Origin: Rhizobiaceae bacterium
Lineage (GTDB): Bacteria > Pseudomonadota > Alphaproteobacteria > Rhizobiales > Rhizobiaceae
DNA length: 64,000 nucleotides
Reading direction: 5' to 3'
NCBI GenBank assembly: GCA_905339215.1
Contig: CAJPFN010000014.1
Location: forward strand, 124,001 to 188,000
Shown here: piece after piece, positions 26,161 to 34,998 of the stretch
Layout of the letters: every line of letters begins with the position of its first letter
Position numbering within the stretch: the stretch's first letter is position 1
The notes under the pieces: generated by a model
Databases searched by the model: none
What the model saw: only the letters and a program-made list of their open reading frames with translations
Told to the model about the DNA's origin: nothing
Program-made: the position numbers and the translations under genes

Positions 26161-27362
26161 GACGCCGTCTTTTCCCGGGCGGCGTCGAGGAACCCGTCGA
26201 TCCGTTCGAGGGCGCGGAGGATGTTCTCTTCCGAGTTGGCGTAGGAGAGGCGGATGTAGCCTTCGCCGAGGACGCCGAAATCGGGGCCGCCGATCAGCGC
26301 CACGCCCGCCTCCTCGAGCAGCGCCGAAGCGAGCTTCTTCGCCTTCCAGCCCGTCGCCGAGACGTTTGGAAATGCGTAGAAGGCGCCCTTCGGCGTGATG
26401 CAGGAGACGCCGGGCAGATCGTTCAGTCCTTCGACGACGATCTTCCGGCGGCGGTCGAAGGCCTTCATCATCTTCTCGACCTCGTCCTGCGGCCCGTCTA
26501 TCGCGGCGATGCCGGCAAACTGCGACGGCGCGTTGACGCAGGACCAGCAGTTGACCGCGAGTTTGCGCACCTTGTCGTAAAGGTGGCTGCTCTCCGCCGA
26601 ATTCGGCCAGATCGACCAGCCCATGCGCCAACCGGTCATCGCCCAGGTCTTCGACCAGCCGTTGAGCACGATCAACCGGTCGCGAATCTCGGGGAAGGTA
26701 AGCAGCGAGCAGTGCGTCTCGCCGTCATAGGTCATGACGTCGTAGATCTCGTCGGAAAGGACGGCGACGTCCGGATGCTTCTCCAGACCGCGCACAAGCG
26801 CCTCGATCTCGGCGCGCGGGGTGACGCCGCCGGTCGGGTTCGCCGGCGAGTTGAGGATGATCAGCCGCGTCTTGGGCGTGATCAGCGAAAGCGTCTCCTC
26901 GGCGGAGAAGGCGAAGCCGTTGGCTTCGCGGATCGGGATCGGCACGGGCTTCGCGCCGGTGAACTCGATCATCGAACGGTAGATGGGGAAGCCGGGATCC
27001 GGGTACATGATCTCGGCGCCGGGCTCGCCGAACATGACGATCGCCGCGTACATGGTCGGCTTGCCGCCCGGCAGGATCATCACGTTCTCTGGCGACACCT
27101 CGACGCCCGTCGTTGTCAGCGTGCGCCTCACGACCGCCTCGCGGCAGGCGAGCAGGCCGGTCGCCGGCGTGTAGCCGTGGTGGCCGTCGCGCAGCGCCTT
27201 GATCGCCGCCTCGACGATGTGCTGGGGCGTCTTGAAGTCCGGCTGACCGATGCCGAGGTTGATGATATCGCGCCCCTCGGCCGCGAGCGCGGTGGCGCGG
27301 GCGAGAACGGCGAAGGCGTTCTCCTCTCCGAGACGTTCGAAGGCGGCGACGGTGTGGAGCAT
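26157..27362 (-). CDS. PLP-dependent aminotransferase, class I/II
   Basis: A 401-residue fold-type-I aminotransferase. It shows INLGIGQPDFKTP near the N-terminus, the Gly-rich PLP phosphate contact in GGKPTMYAAI, NSPANPTGGVTPRAEI with the substrate-binding Asn, AVLSDEIYDVMTY, and the PLP lysine in NGWSKTWAMTGWRMGW. The SKTWAMTG form is typical of AspC/PatA-like subgroup I enzymes using aspartate or aromatic substrates; specificity cannot be settled. It is followed by the overlapping Kazal-inhibitor gene. Confidence 0.9.
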   Translation of the reverse strand: MLHTVAAFERLGEENAFAVLARATALAAEGRDIINLGIGQPDFKTPQHIVEAAIKALRDGHHGYTPATGLLACREAVVRRTLTTTGVEVSPENVMILPGGKPTMYAAIVMFGEPGAEIMYPDPGFPIYRSMIEFTGAKPVPIPIREANGFAFSAEETLSLITPKTRLIILNSPANPTGGVTPRAEIEALVRGLEKHPDVAVLSDEIYDVMTYDGETHCSLLTFPEIRDRLIVLNGWSKTWAMTGWRMGWSIWPNSAESSHLYDKVRKLAVNCWSCVNAPSQFAGIAAIDGPQDEVEKMMKAFDRRRKIVVEGLNDLPGVSCITPKGAFYAFPNVSATGWKAKKLASALLEEAGVALIGGPDFGVLGEGYIRLSYANSEENILRALERIDGFLDAAREKTAS

Positions 27363-27444
27363 TGCGGCAGCCCATCTGGTTCTTTCGGGACGACTAGGTT
27401 TTTGTGAGCGTCCCTACGCAAAGTCAAATGGAATGGAGGCTCGG

Positions 27445-28125
27445 ATGGGCGAGGACCTGAAGAACTGGCAGCCGCGGCCGCGCCCGGAGCGCAGGGCGAT
27501 CGAGGGCCGCTACGTCGTCCTCGAGCCGCTCAGCGCCACCCGCCATGGCGACGGCCTTTTCGCCGCGTCGAGCGTTGCGGATGCCGACGCGCGCTTCCGC
27601 TGGCTTCCCGATACCCCGCCCGAGAGCCGCGCTGCGTTCCAGCCCTGGCTGGAGAAGGCCGAAGCGAGCCCGGATCCGTTGTTCTTCGCCGTCATCGACA
27701 AGGCGAGCGGCGCAGTTGCCGGGCGGCAGACGATCATGCGCATGGACCCGGCCAACGGCGTCGCCGAGATCGGCAACATCTACTGGGGGCCGCTGATCGC
27801 GCGCACGCCGGCGGCAACGGAAGCGCATTTCCTCTTCGCCCGCCACGTCTTCGACGACCTCGGCTACCGCCGCTGGGAATGGAAGTGCAACAACCGCAAC
27901 GAGCCGTCGAAGCGCGCCGCCGAACGGTTCGGCTTCAGCTTCGAAGGCGTCTTCCGCCAGCACCTCGTGGTCAAGGGCGAGAACCGTGACACGGCCTGGT
28001 TCTCGATCATCGACAAGGAGTGGCCCGATCTCCGTCAGGCCTACGAGGCCTGGCTCGATCCGGCCAATTTCGACGCAGACGGACAGCAGAGGCGACGGCT
28101 GGAAGACTTCCGACCGAAGGCCTGA
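27445..28125 (+). CDS. GNAT-family N-acetyltransferase (RimJ/RimL type)
   Basis: A 226-residue protein of the RimJ/RimL-like acetyltransferase group: GRYVVLEPLSATRHGDGLF, AVIDKASGAVAGRQTIMRMD, EIGNIYWGPLIARTPAATEA, YRRWEWKCNNRNEPSKRAAERFG (in pieces) and RDTAWFSIIDKEWP. This group often acts on protein N-termini or small amines. ATG 27445 has GGAGG five bases upstream; ATG 27433 lies before that site and is less likely. It is divergent from the aminotransferase gene with about 80 bp between. Confidence 0.85.
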   Translation: MGEDLKNWQPRPRPERRAIEGRYVVLEPLSATRHGDGLFAASSVADADARFRWLPDTPPESRAAFQPWLEKAEASPDPLFFAVIDKASGAVAGRQTIMRMDPANGVAEIGNIYWGPLIARTPAATEAHFLFARHVFDDLGYRRWEWKCNNRNEPSKRAAERFGFSFEGVFRQHLVVKGENRDTAWFSIIDKEWPDLRQAYEAWLDPANFDADGQQRRRLEDFRPKA

Positions 28126-28238
28126 GCGCGGCGCGATCCGGGCCGGCCACGCGGCGAAGGAACACACGGGCGCTTGCATCGCGGTCCGGCATCGCGCATG
28201 CCGGTTGCCGACAACAATGGATCGAGCGGAGGCGGCAG

Positions 28239-28448
28239 GTGGAACAGGGCAACAGGAACTCGGCGCTCGCCGCGGCCGCGATCCTCATCGGCTTCGGCAT
28301 GCTCGCCTACTTCATGCCGACCATCATGCTGGCCATCGGCGGCTATTCGCCCGCCGTTGCCGGCGTCGTCGCGGTCGGCTTCGTTGCCGCGTTCTTCCTC
28401 GTCTTCTATTTCCGGGCGCGTTTCCAGCGCCGCAAGGGAGGCGAATGA
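28239..28448 (+). CDS. small two-helix membrane protein
   Basis: A 69-residue protein starting at GTG 28239, with GGAGG six bases upstream. It has two hydrophobic helices (about 9-31: ALAAAAILIGFGMLAYFMP; and 37-57: PAVAGVVAVGFVAAFFLVFY) and a basic tail RFQRRKGGE, predicting an inner-membrane hairpin. Its stop overlaps the next start as ATGA (28445-28448), so it is translated together with the DenD-like gene. No function is recognised. Confidence 0.75.
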   Translation: MEQGNRNSALAAAAILIGFGMLAYFMPTIMLAIGGYSPAVAGVVAVGFVAAFFLVFYFRARFQRRKGGE

Positions 28449-29422
28449 TGCGCGTCCTCGTCACGGGTGCTGCCGGCATGATTGGCCGCAAGCTCGTCGA
28501 TCGCCTGATCAGGGACGGCGTGCTCGCCGGCCGTCCGATCACGGCTCTCGATCTGCACGACATCGTACCGCCGGCAGCCAGCGGTGGCGGGATCGCCGTT
28601 ACCGCCCATACCGGCGACCTCTCCGCGCCCGGAGCCGCGGCGGCGCTGGTCGCGGCGCGGCCCGACGTGATCTTCCACCTTGCCGGCGTCGTGTCCGGCG
28701 AAGCCGAGACCGACTTCGATCTCGGCTACCGGGTGAACCTCGACGGCACGAAGGCGCTTTTCGACGCCGTCCACGCCGCCGCCTACATGCCGCGCGTCGT
28801 CTTCACCTCGTCGATCGCCGTCTTTGGCGCGCCGTTCCCCGACGTGATCCCGGACGATTTCCACCTTACCCCGCTCACCTCCTACGGCACGCAGAAGATG
28901 ATCGGCGAGGCGCTTCTCGCCGACTATTCGCGCAAGGGCATCTTCGACGGGATCGGCATCAGGCTGCCGACCATCTGCGTGCGGCCGGGCAAGGCGAACA
29001 AGGCGGCGTCGAGCTTCTTCTCCGGCATCATCCGCGAGCCGCTCAACGGCCTGCCGGCGATCCTTCCCGTCTCCCGCTCGGTCGTGCACACCCATGCCAG
29101 CCCGCGCTCGGCCGTCGGCTTCCTGATCCGCGCCGCCGAGATCGACGGCGCCCTCGTCGGGCCGCGCCGCAATCTGGTCATGCCAGGGGTCGCGGTGACG
29201 GTCGGCGAACAGATCGAGGCGCTGCGCCGCATCGCCGGCGAGCGTATCGCCGGATTGATCGAGGAAAAGCCCGACCCGGCGATCTGGGCGATCGTGCAGA
29301 ACTGGCCGACGCGCTTCGCCGCAAGCCGGGCAAGGGAACTCGGCTTCGTCGCCGAGGCAGGCTTCGACGAGATTGTCCGCGTCTACATCGAAGAGGAACT
29401 CGGCGGCCGCGTGCCGTCCTGA
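28445..29422 (+). CDS. denD: NAD-dependent epimerase/dehydratase, D-erythronate dehydrogenase-like
   Basis: A 325-residue extended SDR. The Rossmann motif VTGAAGMIG is at residues 5-13, LAGVVSGEAETDFDLGYRVN follows, and the catalytic Ser-Ser-Ile (VFTSSIAVFG) and Tyr/Lys pair (SYGTQKMIGE) are intact. The stretches IRLPTICVRPGKANKAASSF and VVHTHASPRSAVGF match my recollection of the DenD group that oxidises D-erythronate. Partner genes of that pathway (kinase, aldolase) are absent here, so the exact substrate is uncertain. It is translationally coupled to the small membrane protein. Confidence 0.72.
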   Translation: MMRVLVTGAAGMIGRKLVDRLIRDGVLAGRPITALDLHDIVPPAASGGGIAVTAHTGDLSAPGAAAALVAARPDVIFHLAGVVSGEAETDFDLGYRVNLDGTKALFDAVHAAAYMPRVVFTSSIAVFGAPFPDVIPDDFHLTPLTSYGTQKMIGEALLADYSRKGIFDGIGIRLPTICVRPGKANKAASSFFSGIIREPLNGLPAILPVSRSVVHTHASPRSAVGFLIRAAEIDGALVGPRRNLVMPGVAVTVGEQIEALRRIAGERIAGLIEEKPDPAIWAIVQNWPTRFAASRARELGFVAEAGFDEIVRVYIEEELGGRVPS

Positions 29423-29438
29423 CGCCGGCCGGCCGGTG

Positions 29439-30578
29439 TCAGGCCGTCAGGCTCGCCGCCAGCAACATCAGCCCGAGCACCATGACCAGGGCGGCGCCAC
29501 CGACCTCGATGGTCGTGTGCACGGCATTGCCGGCGCGTCCGTCGCCGGCGACGGCGACAGCCCAGTTCTTCGCCGTCACCGCGAGCGTCGCAAGCGCGGC
29601 AACGGTGATCGCAGTGCCCAGCGACATGGCGAAAACGGAGAGCACGCCGCCGAGCCACAGGCCGTTGAGGAAGGCGAAGGTCAGCACGATCAGCGCGCCC
29701 GAGCAGGGCCGGACCCCGACTGCGGCAACCGCCGACCACGCCGTGCGCCAGTCGAACCGGTCACCCGACAGCATCGCCGGGTCGGGTGCGTGCGAATGGC
29801 CGCAGGTTTCGCAGACCGCGCCGGGGGCGTGATCGTGCGCGTGGTCGTGGCCATGGTGGTGATGATGACCGTGGTCGTGCCCGTGCCCATGATGGTCGTG
29901 CCTACGATGGTCGTGCCCGTGATGGTCGTGATCGTGGTGATCGTGGCTATGTGCATGGCCGTGCGAATGCCCGGCATGGGCGACCGCGGCGGACGACAGG
30001 CTGTGGGTCGGCGAACCCGTCAGGCGCGCAACGAGGCGCCGGCCGGCCTTCTGCCACAGCAGCCAGGCGCCGAACAGGGCGATCAGCGCATAGCTCGCCG
30101 TCTCCAGCGTCCAGGTTGCCTTCGTCATCGAGATCGAGGTGCCGCGAAGCAGGAAGTAGACCAGCAGCATGACGGCGATCGCGGTCAGGCCCTGCAGCAT
30201 TGCGGAGACGAAGGAGAGCATCACGCCGCGGCGCAGCGCCACCTCGTTGGCGAGCATGTAGGACGAGATCACCGCCTTGCCGTGTCCCGGCCCGGCGGCG
30301 TGGAAGACGCCGTATAGGAAGGACAAGCCGACCAGCAGCCACAGCCGGCTACCGTCGTGGCGCATCTCCTTCAGTGCGCCGGTCAGCGCCCGGTAGAACG
30401 CCTGTTGCTGCACGTTGATCCAGTTGAGGATGCCGGCGAAAAAGCCGGTCGACGGCAGAACGGCCTCGTTGGTGCCGATGCCGAGCGAACTCTGCGCATG
30501 GGCGTGACCGAGGAAATGCGTCAGCACATAGACGACTGCGAGCAGGGCGAAAACGATCCGCGCGAGGTTCTTGCTCAT
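29439..30578 (-). CDS. nickel/cobalt efflux or uptake transporter, NicO/RcnA family
   Basis: A 379-residue membrane protein with six or seven hydrophobic segments. Motifs of the NicO family are FLYGVFHAAGPGHGKAVISS and, in the second half, VGVRPCSGALIVLTFAF. Between them a cytosolic or periplasmic loop (about 197-260) has nearly 30 histidines alternating with Asp and Gly, plus CETCGHSH, a clear metal-binding segment. It starts four bases after the DUF1007 gene ends, so the two form an operon. Direction of transport and metal (Ni, Co or Zn) are not decided by sequence. Confidence 0.88.
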   Translation of the reverse strand: MSKNLARIVFALLAVVYVLTHFLGHAHAQSSLGIGTNEAVLPSTGFFAGILNWINVQQQAFYRALTGALKEMRHDGSRLWLLVGLSFLYGVFHAAGPGHGKAVISSYMLANEVALRRGVMLSFVSAMLQGLTAIAVMLLVYFLLRGTSISMTKATWTLETASYALIALFGAWLLWQKAGRRLVARLTGSPTHSLSSAAVAHAGHSHGHAHSHDHHDHDHHGHDHRRHDHHGHGHDHGHHHHHGHDHAHDHAPGAVCETCGHSHAPDPAMLSGDRFDWRTAWSAVAAVGVRPCSGALIVLTFAFLNGLWLGGVLSVFAMSLGTAITVAALATLAVTAKNWAVAVAGDGRAGNAVHTTIEVGGAALVMVLGLMLLAASLTA

Positions 30579-30582
30579 CGGG

Positions 30583-31245
30583 TCAGCCTTCCGCGGCGCA
30601 GCTCAACTCGAGACGGGTAGCGAAGATCCTCGACATGTCGGTGCCCGCCGGATCGTCGAAGAACTGCTCGGTAAGCGTTGCCTGGTTCTGCGCCAGCGCC
30701 TCGTCAGGATCGGGACGGATCACGGCACGCGTACAGGTGGAGGGCAGGTGCTCGACCGACATGTTCTCGTCCTCGACGAAATCGATCGCGGTGTAGAAGG
30801 TCGGGTCGTAGACGCCGAAATCCAGTTTGCCCGACAGGCGGATCGGCTCCTTCGGCTGCGATTCGAACAGGATGACGAGCTGGTCGTTCTCGTAGTTGAC
30901 CATCAGGCTGGGCGGGGGGTTCATGGCCACGTCCTTGCCGTCGGCGGTCACCATCTGAAAGTAGTCGTAGTCGGCAATCGACGTATAGACCGTGTCGGCA
31001 ACGTCCTTGAGTTCGGCGTCGTCGAGCTTCAGGTCGGCGTTCTTGTCGAACTCCATCAGCACAGTGCTGGAGAACACGTCGTCGAAGCGCCACAGATGGC
31101 GAAGCGAACTCACCGCCGAACGGTCGGACGACAGCACAACGTCAAGGCGGGCCTCGGCGAACACGTGCGGATGGACTCTCGCGGGCATCGTCGACAATGC
31201 CAACGCTGCAAGACTGAAAACCAGGGTCGCGCGTGTGTTCTTCAT
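30583..31245 (-). CDS. DUF1007-family periplasmic protein
   Basis: A 220-residue exported protein. The signal peptide (ATLVFSLAALALSTMPARVHP) is followed by HPHVFAEARLDVVL, RHLWRFDDVFSSTVLMEFD and the Asp-rich DKNADLKLDDAELKD, standard landmarks of DUF1007 (PF06226). Such proteins are nearly always paired with NicO or other metal permeases and are thought to be metal-binding helpers. Several in-frame ATGs exist (31263, 31251, 31245); I use 31245 because it directly precedes the signal peptide, but no ribosome site settles it. Confidence 0.83.
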   Translation of the reverse strand: MKNTRATLVFSLAALALSTMPARVHPHVFAEARLDVVLSSDRSAVSSLRHLWRFDDVFSSTVLMEFDKNADLKLDDAELKDVADTVYTSIADYDYFQMVTADGKDVAMNPPPSLMVNYENDQLVILFESQPKEPIRLSGKLDFGVYDPTFYTAIDFVEDENMSVEHLPSTCTRAVIRPDPDEALAQNQATLTEQFFDDPAGTDMSRIFATRLELSCAAEG

Positions 31246-31386
31246 TGGCATCGTAGGTCGCATGGAGTGGAGCCGGGACCGTCGACCCTTACCAGAATAC
31301 GGGCGAAATTGGGACGGGCGCACGATAAATGATTGGCCGCGCGTCTTGGCGGGCACCTGCGACCGAACGCCGAAAGGCGCGTCGGC

Positions 31387-31415
31387 TTGTATTGTTTTGT
31401 CGAAATAGCTAACAT
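31387..31415 (+). promoter_or_regulatory. possible sigma-70-type promoter of the secreted-protein gene
   Basis: TTGTAT and TAACAT are separated by 17 bases, 29 bases before ATG 31444, in a locally AT-rich stretch. The matches to consensus are partial (3/6 and 4/6), so this is tentative. Confidence 0.3.
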
Positions 31416-31443
31416 TACGTTACGTCAAGCGGCGGGGGCTCGG

Positions 31444-32190
31444 ATGGATGGGCCGTGCAGGGGCCTTCGGGCCAGTATCTTTCTCTCGGCGACAGTTGTC
31501 GTAGGGTTGGCGCTGGGACAAGCATCCGCGCTCGCGCAGAATGCGCCGATTGATCACGGCGGCATATGGACCTGGACACCGATAGATCAGAATACCTGCA
31601 TCAACCGTGCAATGGCCGCGATGAACGCGGTAGCCGGTAAATTCCAGCTTCCAGGGGCGGCCCAGAACTTCGACGGCTGGTATGTCGGGCTTGTCGGCGT
31701 CGCCGACACGGTCGCCGCCGTCCACTGCATTGCAGACGACGAGACGGCGAACCTGGTCGGTGGCGAAGCCAAGCGTGTCCTCATCGCCGTTGTTGTCGCC
31801 ACGACACGAGGTTTCGGCTCCGGCCCGTTCAAGGAGTTCGTGCATCAATGCATGCAGACTGGCACCTGTCCGCAGGACGCGACAGCGCCGGTTGTCGGCA
31901 ATTGGCAAAATCCCGGTGGTTGGGGGGACGTCACCATCACCGGCGGCCCGCGGGATTTCACCGGCACCTATACGGGCGTCTGCTCAGGGGCGACCCCTCC
32001 GGGGACGATCAATTTGCGTTTGGCGAGTACCCCGAACGGCGACCGCTACGAGGGTGAATGGCGCGATAGCGTATGCGAAGGCGAAATTAAGAACCTGGAA
32101 GTCAGGGCGGATGGCTCAGCGTGGTTCGCCAACGTCTGCAAGAAAGGTTGTGCGGGCAGTCTGCTCAATTCCTGGGGCCGCAAGCCGTAG
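31444..32190 (+). CDS. secreted protein of unknown function
   Basis: A 248-residue protein with a signal peptide (FLSATVVVGLALGQASALAQ, residues about 13-33). The mature part has two regions: a helical part with ANLVGGEAKRVLIAVVVATT and HQCMQTGTCP, and a C-terminal beta-rich part with GNWQNPGGWGDVTITGGPRD and a DRYEGEWRDSVCEGE stretch, reminiscent of small extracellular beta domains. Ten or so cysteines suggest disulfides. ATG 31444 has a GGGGG-rich ribosome site. I do not recognise the family. Its codon use looks slightly less G/C-biased than its neighbours, so it may be a later acquisition. Confidence 0.6.
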   Translation: MDGPCRGLRASIFLSATVVVGLALGQASALAQNAPIDHGGIWTWTPIDQNTCINRAMAAMNAVAGKFQLPGAAQNFDGWYVGLVGVADTVAAVHCIADDETANLVGGEAKRVLIAVVVATTRGFGSGPFKEFVHQCMQTGTCPQDATAPVVGNWQNPGGWGDVTITGGPRDFTGTYTGVCSGATPPGTINLRLASTPNGDRYEGEWRDSVCEGEIKNLEVRADGSAWFANVCKKGCAGSLLNSWGRKP

Positions 32191-32263
32191 CGCCTTTCGC
32201 GGCTGCCTGGCAGTTCGCTTCAAGATAACCCGAAATGTTCAGGTGGCGCGACGTCGCGTAACG

Positions 32264-32285
32264 GCCTGCCATTTCAACGGCAGGC
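32264..32285 (+). terminator. possible hairpin terminator
   Basis: A perfect 7-bp stem GCCTGCC/GGCAGGC with an 8-base loop lies 74 bases after the stop of the secreted-protein gene. There is no T run after it, so termination is uncertain. It sits in the 203-bp gap between this gene and the convergent LysR gene; nothing else stands out there. Confidence 0.35.
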
Positions 32286-32393
32286 ATCGTGCTCGCGACA
32301 TTTTCGCTGCCGGCGCGCGATTAGCCGTTCGATTTGCCCGCTCCGCGGGCAGGTCGGATACCGCCCGAATTCGGCATCGGCGCATAGCGACTT

Positions 32394-33290
32394 TCAATCG
32401 GGGCGCTGCTTGAACCACTGCACGAGGAAGTCGACGAAGACTCGCACCTTGGCGGGCAGGTAGCGCCGGTGCGGGTAGACGGCGTAGATGCCGCCACCGG
32501 TGGGCAAGAACTCGTCGAGGACGGGGACAAGTGTCCCGTCGTCGAGCGCCGGCCGGGCAATGAAGTCGGGCAGGGTGGCGAAGCCGAGCCCGGCGACCGC
32601 GGCGGCGCGCGCCGATAGCGGGCTGTTGACCTCCAGCCTGGCGGTTACGGCAACCGTTGTCGGTTCGCCCTGCTCGTTGACGAACGCCCAGTTGGACAGC
32701 CAGCGCCCGTTGGTGTCGATCACGCAGGGCATGCGCGCAAGATCGTTGGGACGTTCCGGCCGGCCGAGTTTTTCGATCAGGGCCGGTGCGCCGCAGACCT
32801 TGATGCCGAACGGGGCCAGCTTCCGGGCGATCAGGGACGAACTTTCCAATCGCGTGATGCGGATCGCCAGGTCGTAGCCTTCCTCGACCAGGTCGACGAA
32901 GCGGTCGTCGAGATGGATATCGAGGACGATGTCGGGATGATCCTTGGCGAAGTCGATCAGCGACTGGCCGACCGGCGCGTCGGCGAAGGTGCGCGGGGCG
33001 GAGAGCTTGATGCGCCCGCGCACGTCGCCGGAGGATTCGCGCACCGCGTCGGCGAGGCTGTCGATTTCGCGGACGATCTCGGTCGCCCGCCGGTAGTAGG
33101 TGTGGCCGGCCTCGGTCAGCGAGAACTGCCGGGTGGTGCGGTTCAGGAGCAGTGCGCCGAGTTCGTCCTCCAGTTCGCGGACGTACTTGGACAGCAGCGC
33201 CTTCGACCGCCCGATCTTGCGCGCCGCGGCGGAGAAGCCTTCAGCCTCGACCACGTCGATGAAGGCGCGCATGCGGGTCAGCGTGTCCAT
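32394..33290 (-). CDS. LysR-family transcriptional regulator
   Basis: A 298-residue regulator. The winged helix-turn-helix (1-60) reads FIDVVEAEGFSAAARKIGRS then ALLSKYVRELEDELGALL and NRTTRQFSLTEAG. The effector domain (about 90-295) shows GRIKLSAPRTFADAPVG, YDLAIRITRLESSSLIARKL and AAVAGLGFATLPDFIARP, the pattern of the large DSD/CrgA-like subgroup. No divergent target gene is obvious: upstream lies the ABC-F gene on the same strand, so its target may be elsewhere. Confidence 0.9.
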   Translation of the reverse strand: MDTLTRMRAFIDVVEAEGFSAAARKIGRSKALLSKYVRELEDELGALLLNRTTRQFSLTEAGHTYYRRATEIVREIDSLADAVRESSGDVRGRIKLSAPRTFADAPVGQSLIDFAKDHPDIVLDIHLDDRFVDLVEEGYDLAIRITRLESSSLIARKLAPFGIKVCGAPALIEKLGRPERPNDLARMPCVIDTNGRWLSNWAFVNEQGEPTTVAVTARLEVNSPLSARAAAVAGLGFATLPDFIARPALDDGTLVPVLDEFLPTGGGIYAVYPHRRYLPAKVRVFVDFLVQWFKQRPD

Positions 33291-33375
33291 GACGGCTCCG
33301 TCGTTCGCAAATCGGGAACGTAACGGCGAGGATTGTTCATAAGCCGGGGAGATGCAAGGGCGGGCAGCCGGCGCG

Positions 33376-34998
33376 TCAGCCGCGCAAGCCCGGCGCCTCG
33401 TGGCCGGTGCGGGCGACGTACTCGGTATAGCCGCCGCCATAGGCGTGTAGGCCGTCCTCAGTCAGTTCGAGCACGCGGTTGGACAGCGCCGCAAGGAAAT
33501 GCCGGTCGTGGCTGACGAAGAGCATCGCGCCTTCGTAGCGCGACAGCGCGTCGATCAGCATCTGCTTGGTGGCGATGTCGAGATGGTTGGTCGGCTCGTC
33601 GAGCACGAGGAAGTTGGGCGGGTCGAACAGCATCTTGGCCATCACCAGGCGCGCCTTCTCGCCGCCCGACAGCACGCGGCACTTCTTCTCGATCTCGTCG
33701 CCGGAAAAGCCGAAGCAGCCGGCCAGCGCCCTGAGCGGCGCCTGGCCCGCCTGGGGGAAAGAATCCTCCAGCGACTGCAGCACCGTGCGCTCGCCGTCGA
33801 GCAGTTCCATGGCGTGTTGGGCGAAGTAGCCCATCTTGACGCTCGGGCCGCGTGCGACCGTCCCGTCGTCGGGTTCGGCAGCACCGGCGACGAGCTTGAG
33901 CAACGTCGACTTGCCGGCGCCGTTGACGCCCATGACGCACCAGCGCTCGCGCCGGCGGACCTGGAAATCGAGGCCGTCGTAGATCGTGCGGCTGCCATAG
34001 CTCTTCGAGACGTTCTTCAAGGTGGCAACGTCCTCGCCGGAGCGCGGCGCCGGCTGGAACTCGAAGCGCACGGTCTGCTGGCGCTTGGGCGGCTCGACCT
34101 TCTCGATCTTGTCGAGCTTCTTCACCCGGCTCTGCACCTGGGCAGCGTGGCTGGCGCGCGCCTTGAAGCGCTCGATGAAGGCGATCTCCTTGGCGAGCAT
34201 GGCTTGCTGGCGCTCGAACTGCGCCTGTTGCTGGACGTCGGCGAGCGCGCGCTGTGCGCGATAGAACTCGTAGTCGCCGGAATAGCTGGTGAGCGAGCCG
34301 CCATCGATCTCGACGACCTTGGAGACGATGCGGTTCATGAACTCGCGGTCGTGCGAGGTCATCAGGATGGCGCCGTCATAACCCTTCAGGAAATTCTCCA
34401 GCCAGATCAGGCTCTCGATGTCGAGATGGTTCGACGGTTCGTCGAGCAGCATGGCGTCGGGGCGCATCAGCAGGATCTTCGCCAGCGCCACGCGCATCTT
34501 CCAGCCGCCGGAGAGCTTGCCGACGTCGCCCGACATCATCTCCTGGCTGAAGCCCAGCCCGTCCAGCACCTCCCGGGCGCGCCCGTCGAGCGCATAGCCG
34601 TCGAGCTCGTCGAACTTCGCCTGTACCTCGCCGTAGCGCTCGATGATGGCGTCCATCTCTTCGGCCCGGTCGGGATCGCCCATCGCCGCCTCGAGCTCGG
34701 CCATCTCGGCGGCCAGCGCGCTGACCGGGCCGACGCCGTCCATGACCTCAGCCACCGCACTGCGTCCGGCCATGTCGCCGACGTCCTGGCTGAAATAGCC
34801 GATCCGCACGCCGCGATCGACCGAGACCTGGCCCTCGTCGGGCTGTTCCTCGCCGGTGATCATGCGGAACAGCGTCGTCTTGCCGGCACCGTTCGGCCCG
34901 ACCAGCCCGACCTTCTCGCCGCGCTGCACCGTTGCGGACGCCTCGATGAAGACGATCTGCTTGCCGTTCTGCTTGGAGATGGATTCGAGGCGGATCAT
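33376..34998 (-). CDS. ABC-F family ATP-binding protein
   Basis: A 540-residue cytosolic protein with two ABC ATPase domains and no membrane segments. Domain 1 has Walker A GPNGAGKTTLF, signature LSGGWKMRVALA and LLDEPSNHLDIESL; domain 2 has GVNGAGKSTLL, LSGGEKARLVMAK and VLDEPTNHLDI. A charged coiled-coil linker (about 235-310: FERQQAMLAKEIAFIERF) joins them, as in ribosome-binding ABC-F factors that act at the tRNA exit site. It resembles the YheS/Uup-like groups; the exact subfamily is not fixed. Antibiotic resistance is not implied. Confidence 0.92.
   Translation of the reverse strand: MIRLESISKQNGKQIVFIEASATVQRGEKVGLVGPNGAGKTTLFRMITGEEQPDEGQVSVDRGVRIGYFSQDVGDMAGRSAVAEVMDGVGPVSALAAEMAELEAAMGDPDRAEEMDAIIERYGEVQAKFDELDGYALDGRAREVLDGLGFSQEMMSGDVGKLSGGWKMRVALAKILLMRPDAMLLDEPSNHLDIESLIWLENFLKGYDGAILMTSHDREFMNRIVSKVVEIDGGSLTSYSGDYEFYRAQRALADVQQQAQFERQQAMLAKEIAFIERFKARASHAAQVQSRVKKLDKIEKVEPPKRQQTVRFEFQPAPRSGEDVATLKNVSKSYGSRTIYDGLDFQVRRRERWCVMGVNGAGKSTLLKLVAGAAEPDDGTVARGPSVKMGYFAQHAMELLDGERTVLQSLEDSFPQAGQAPLRALAGCFGFSGDEIEKKCRVLSGGEKARLVMAKMLFDPPNFLVLDEPTNHLDIATKQMLIDALSRYEGAMLFVSHDRHFLAALSNRVLELTEDGLHAYGGGYTEYVARTGHEAPGLRG

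Noticed and set aside
29830-29960. Tandem GTGGTCGTG-type repeat resembling a short repeat array
   Set aside because: It is the coding sequence of the His-rich loop of the NicO transporter; CAC/CAT/GAC codon alternation explains the pattern.
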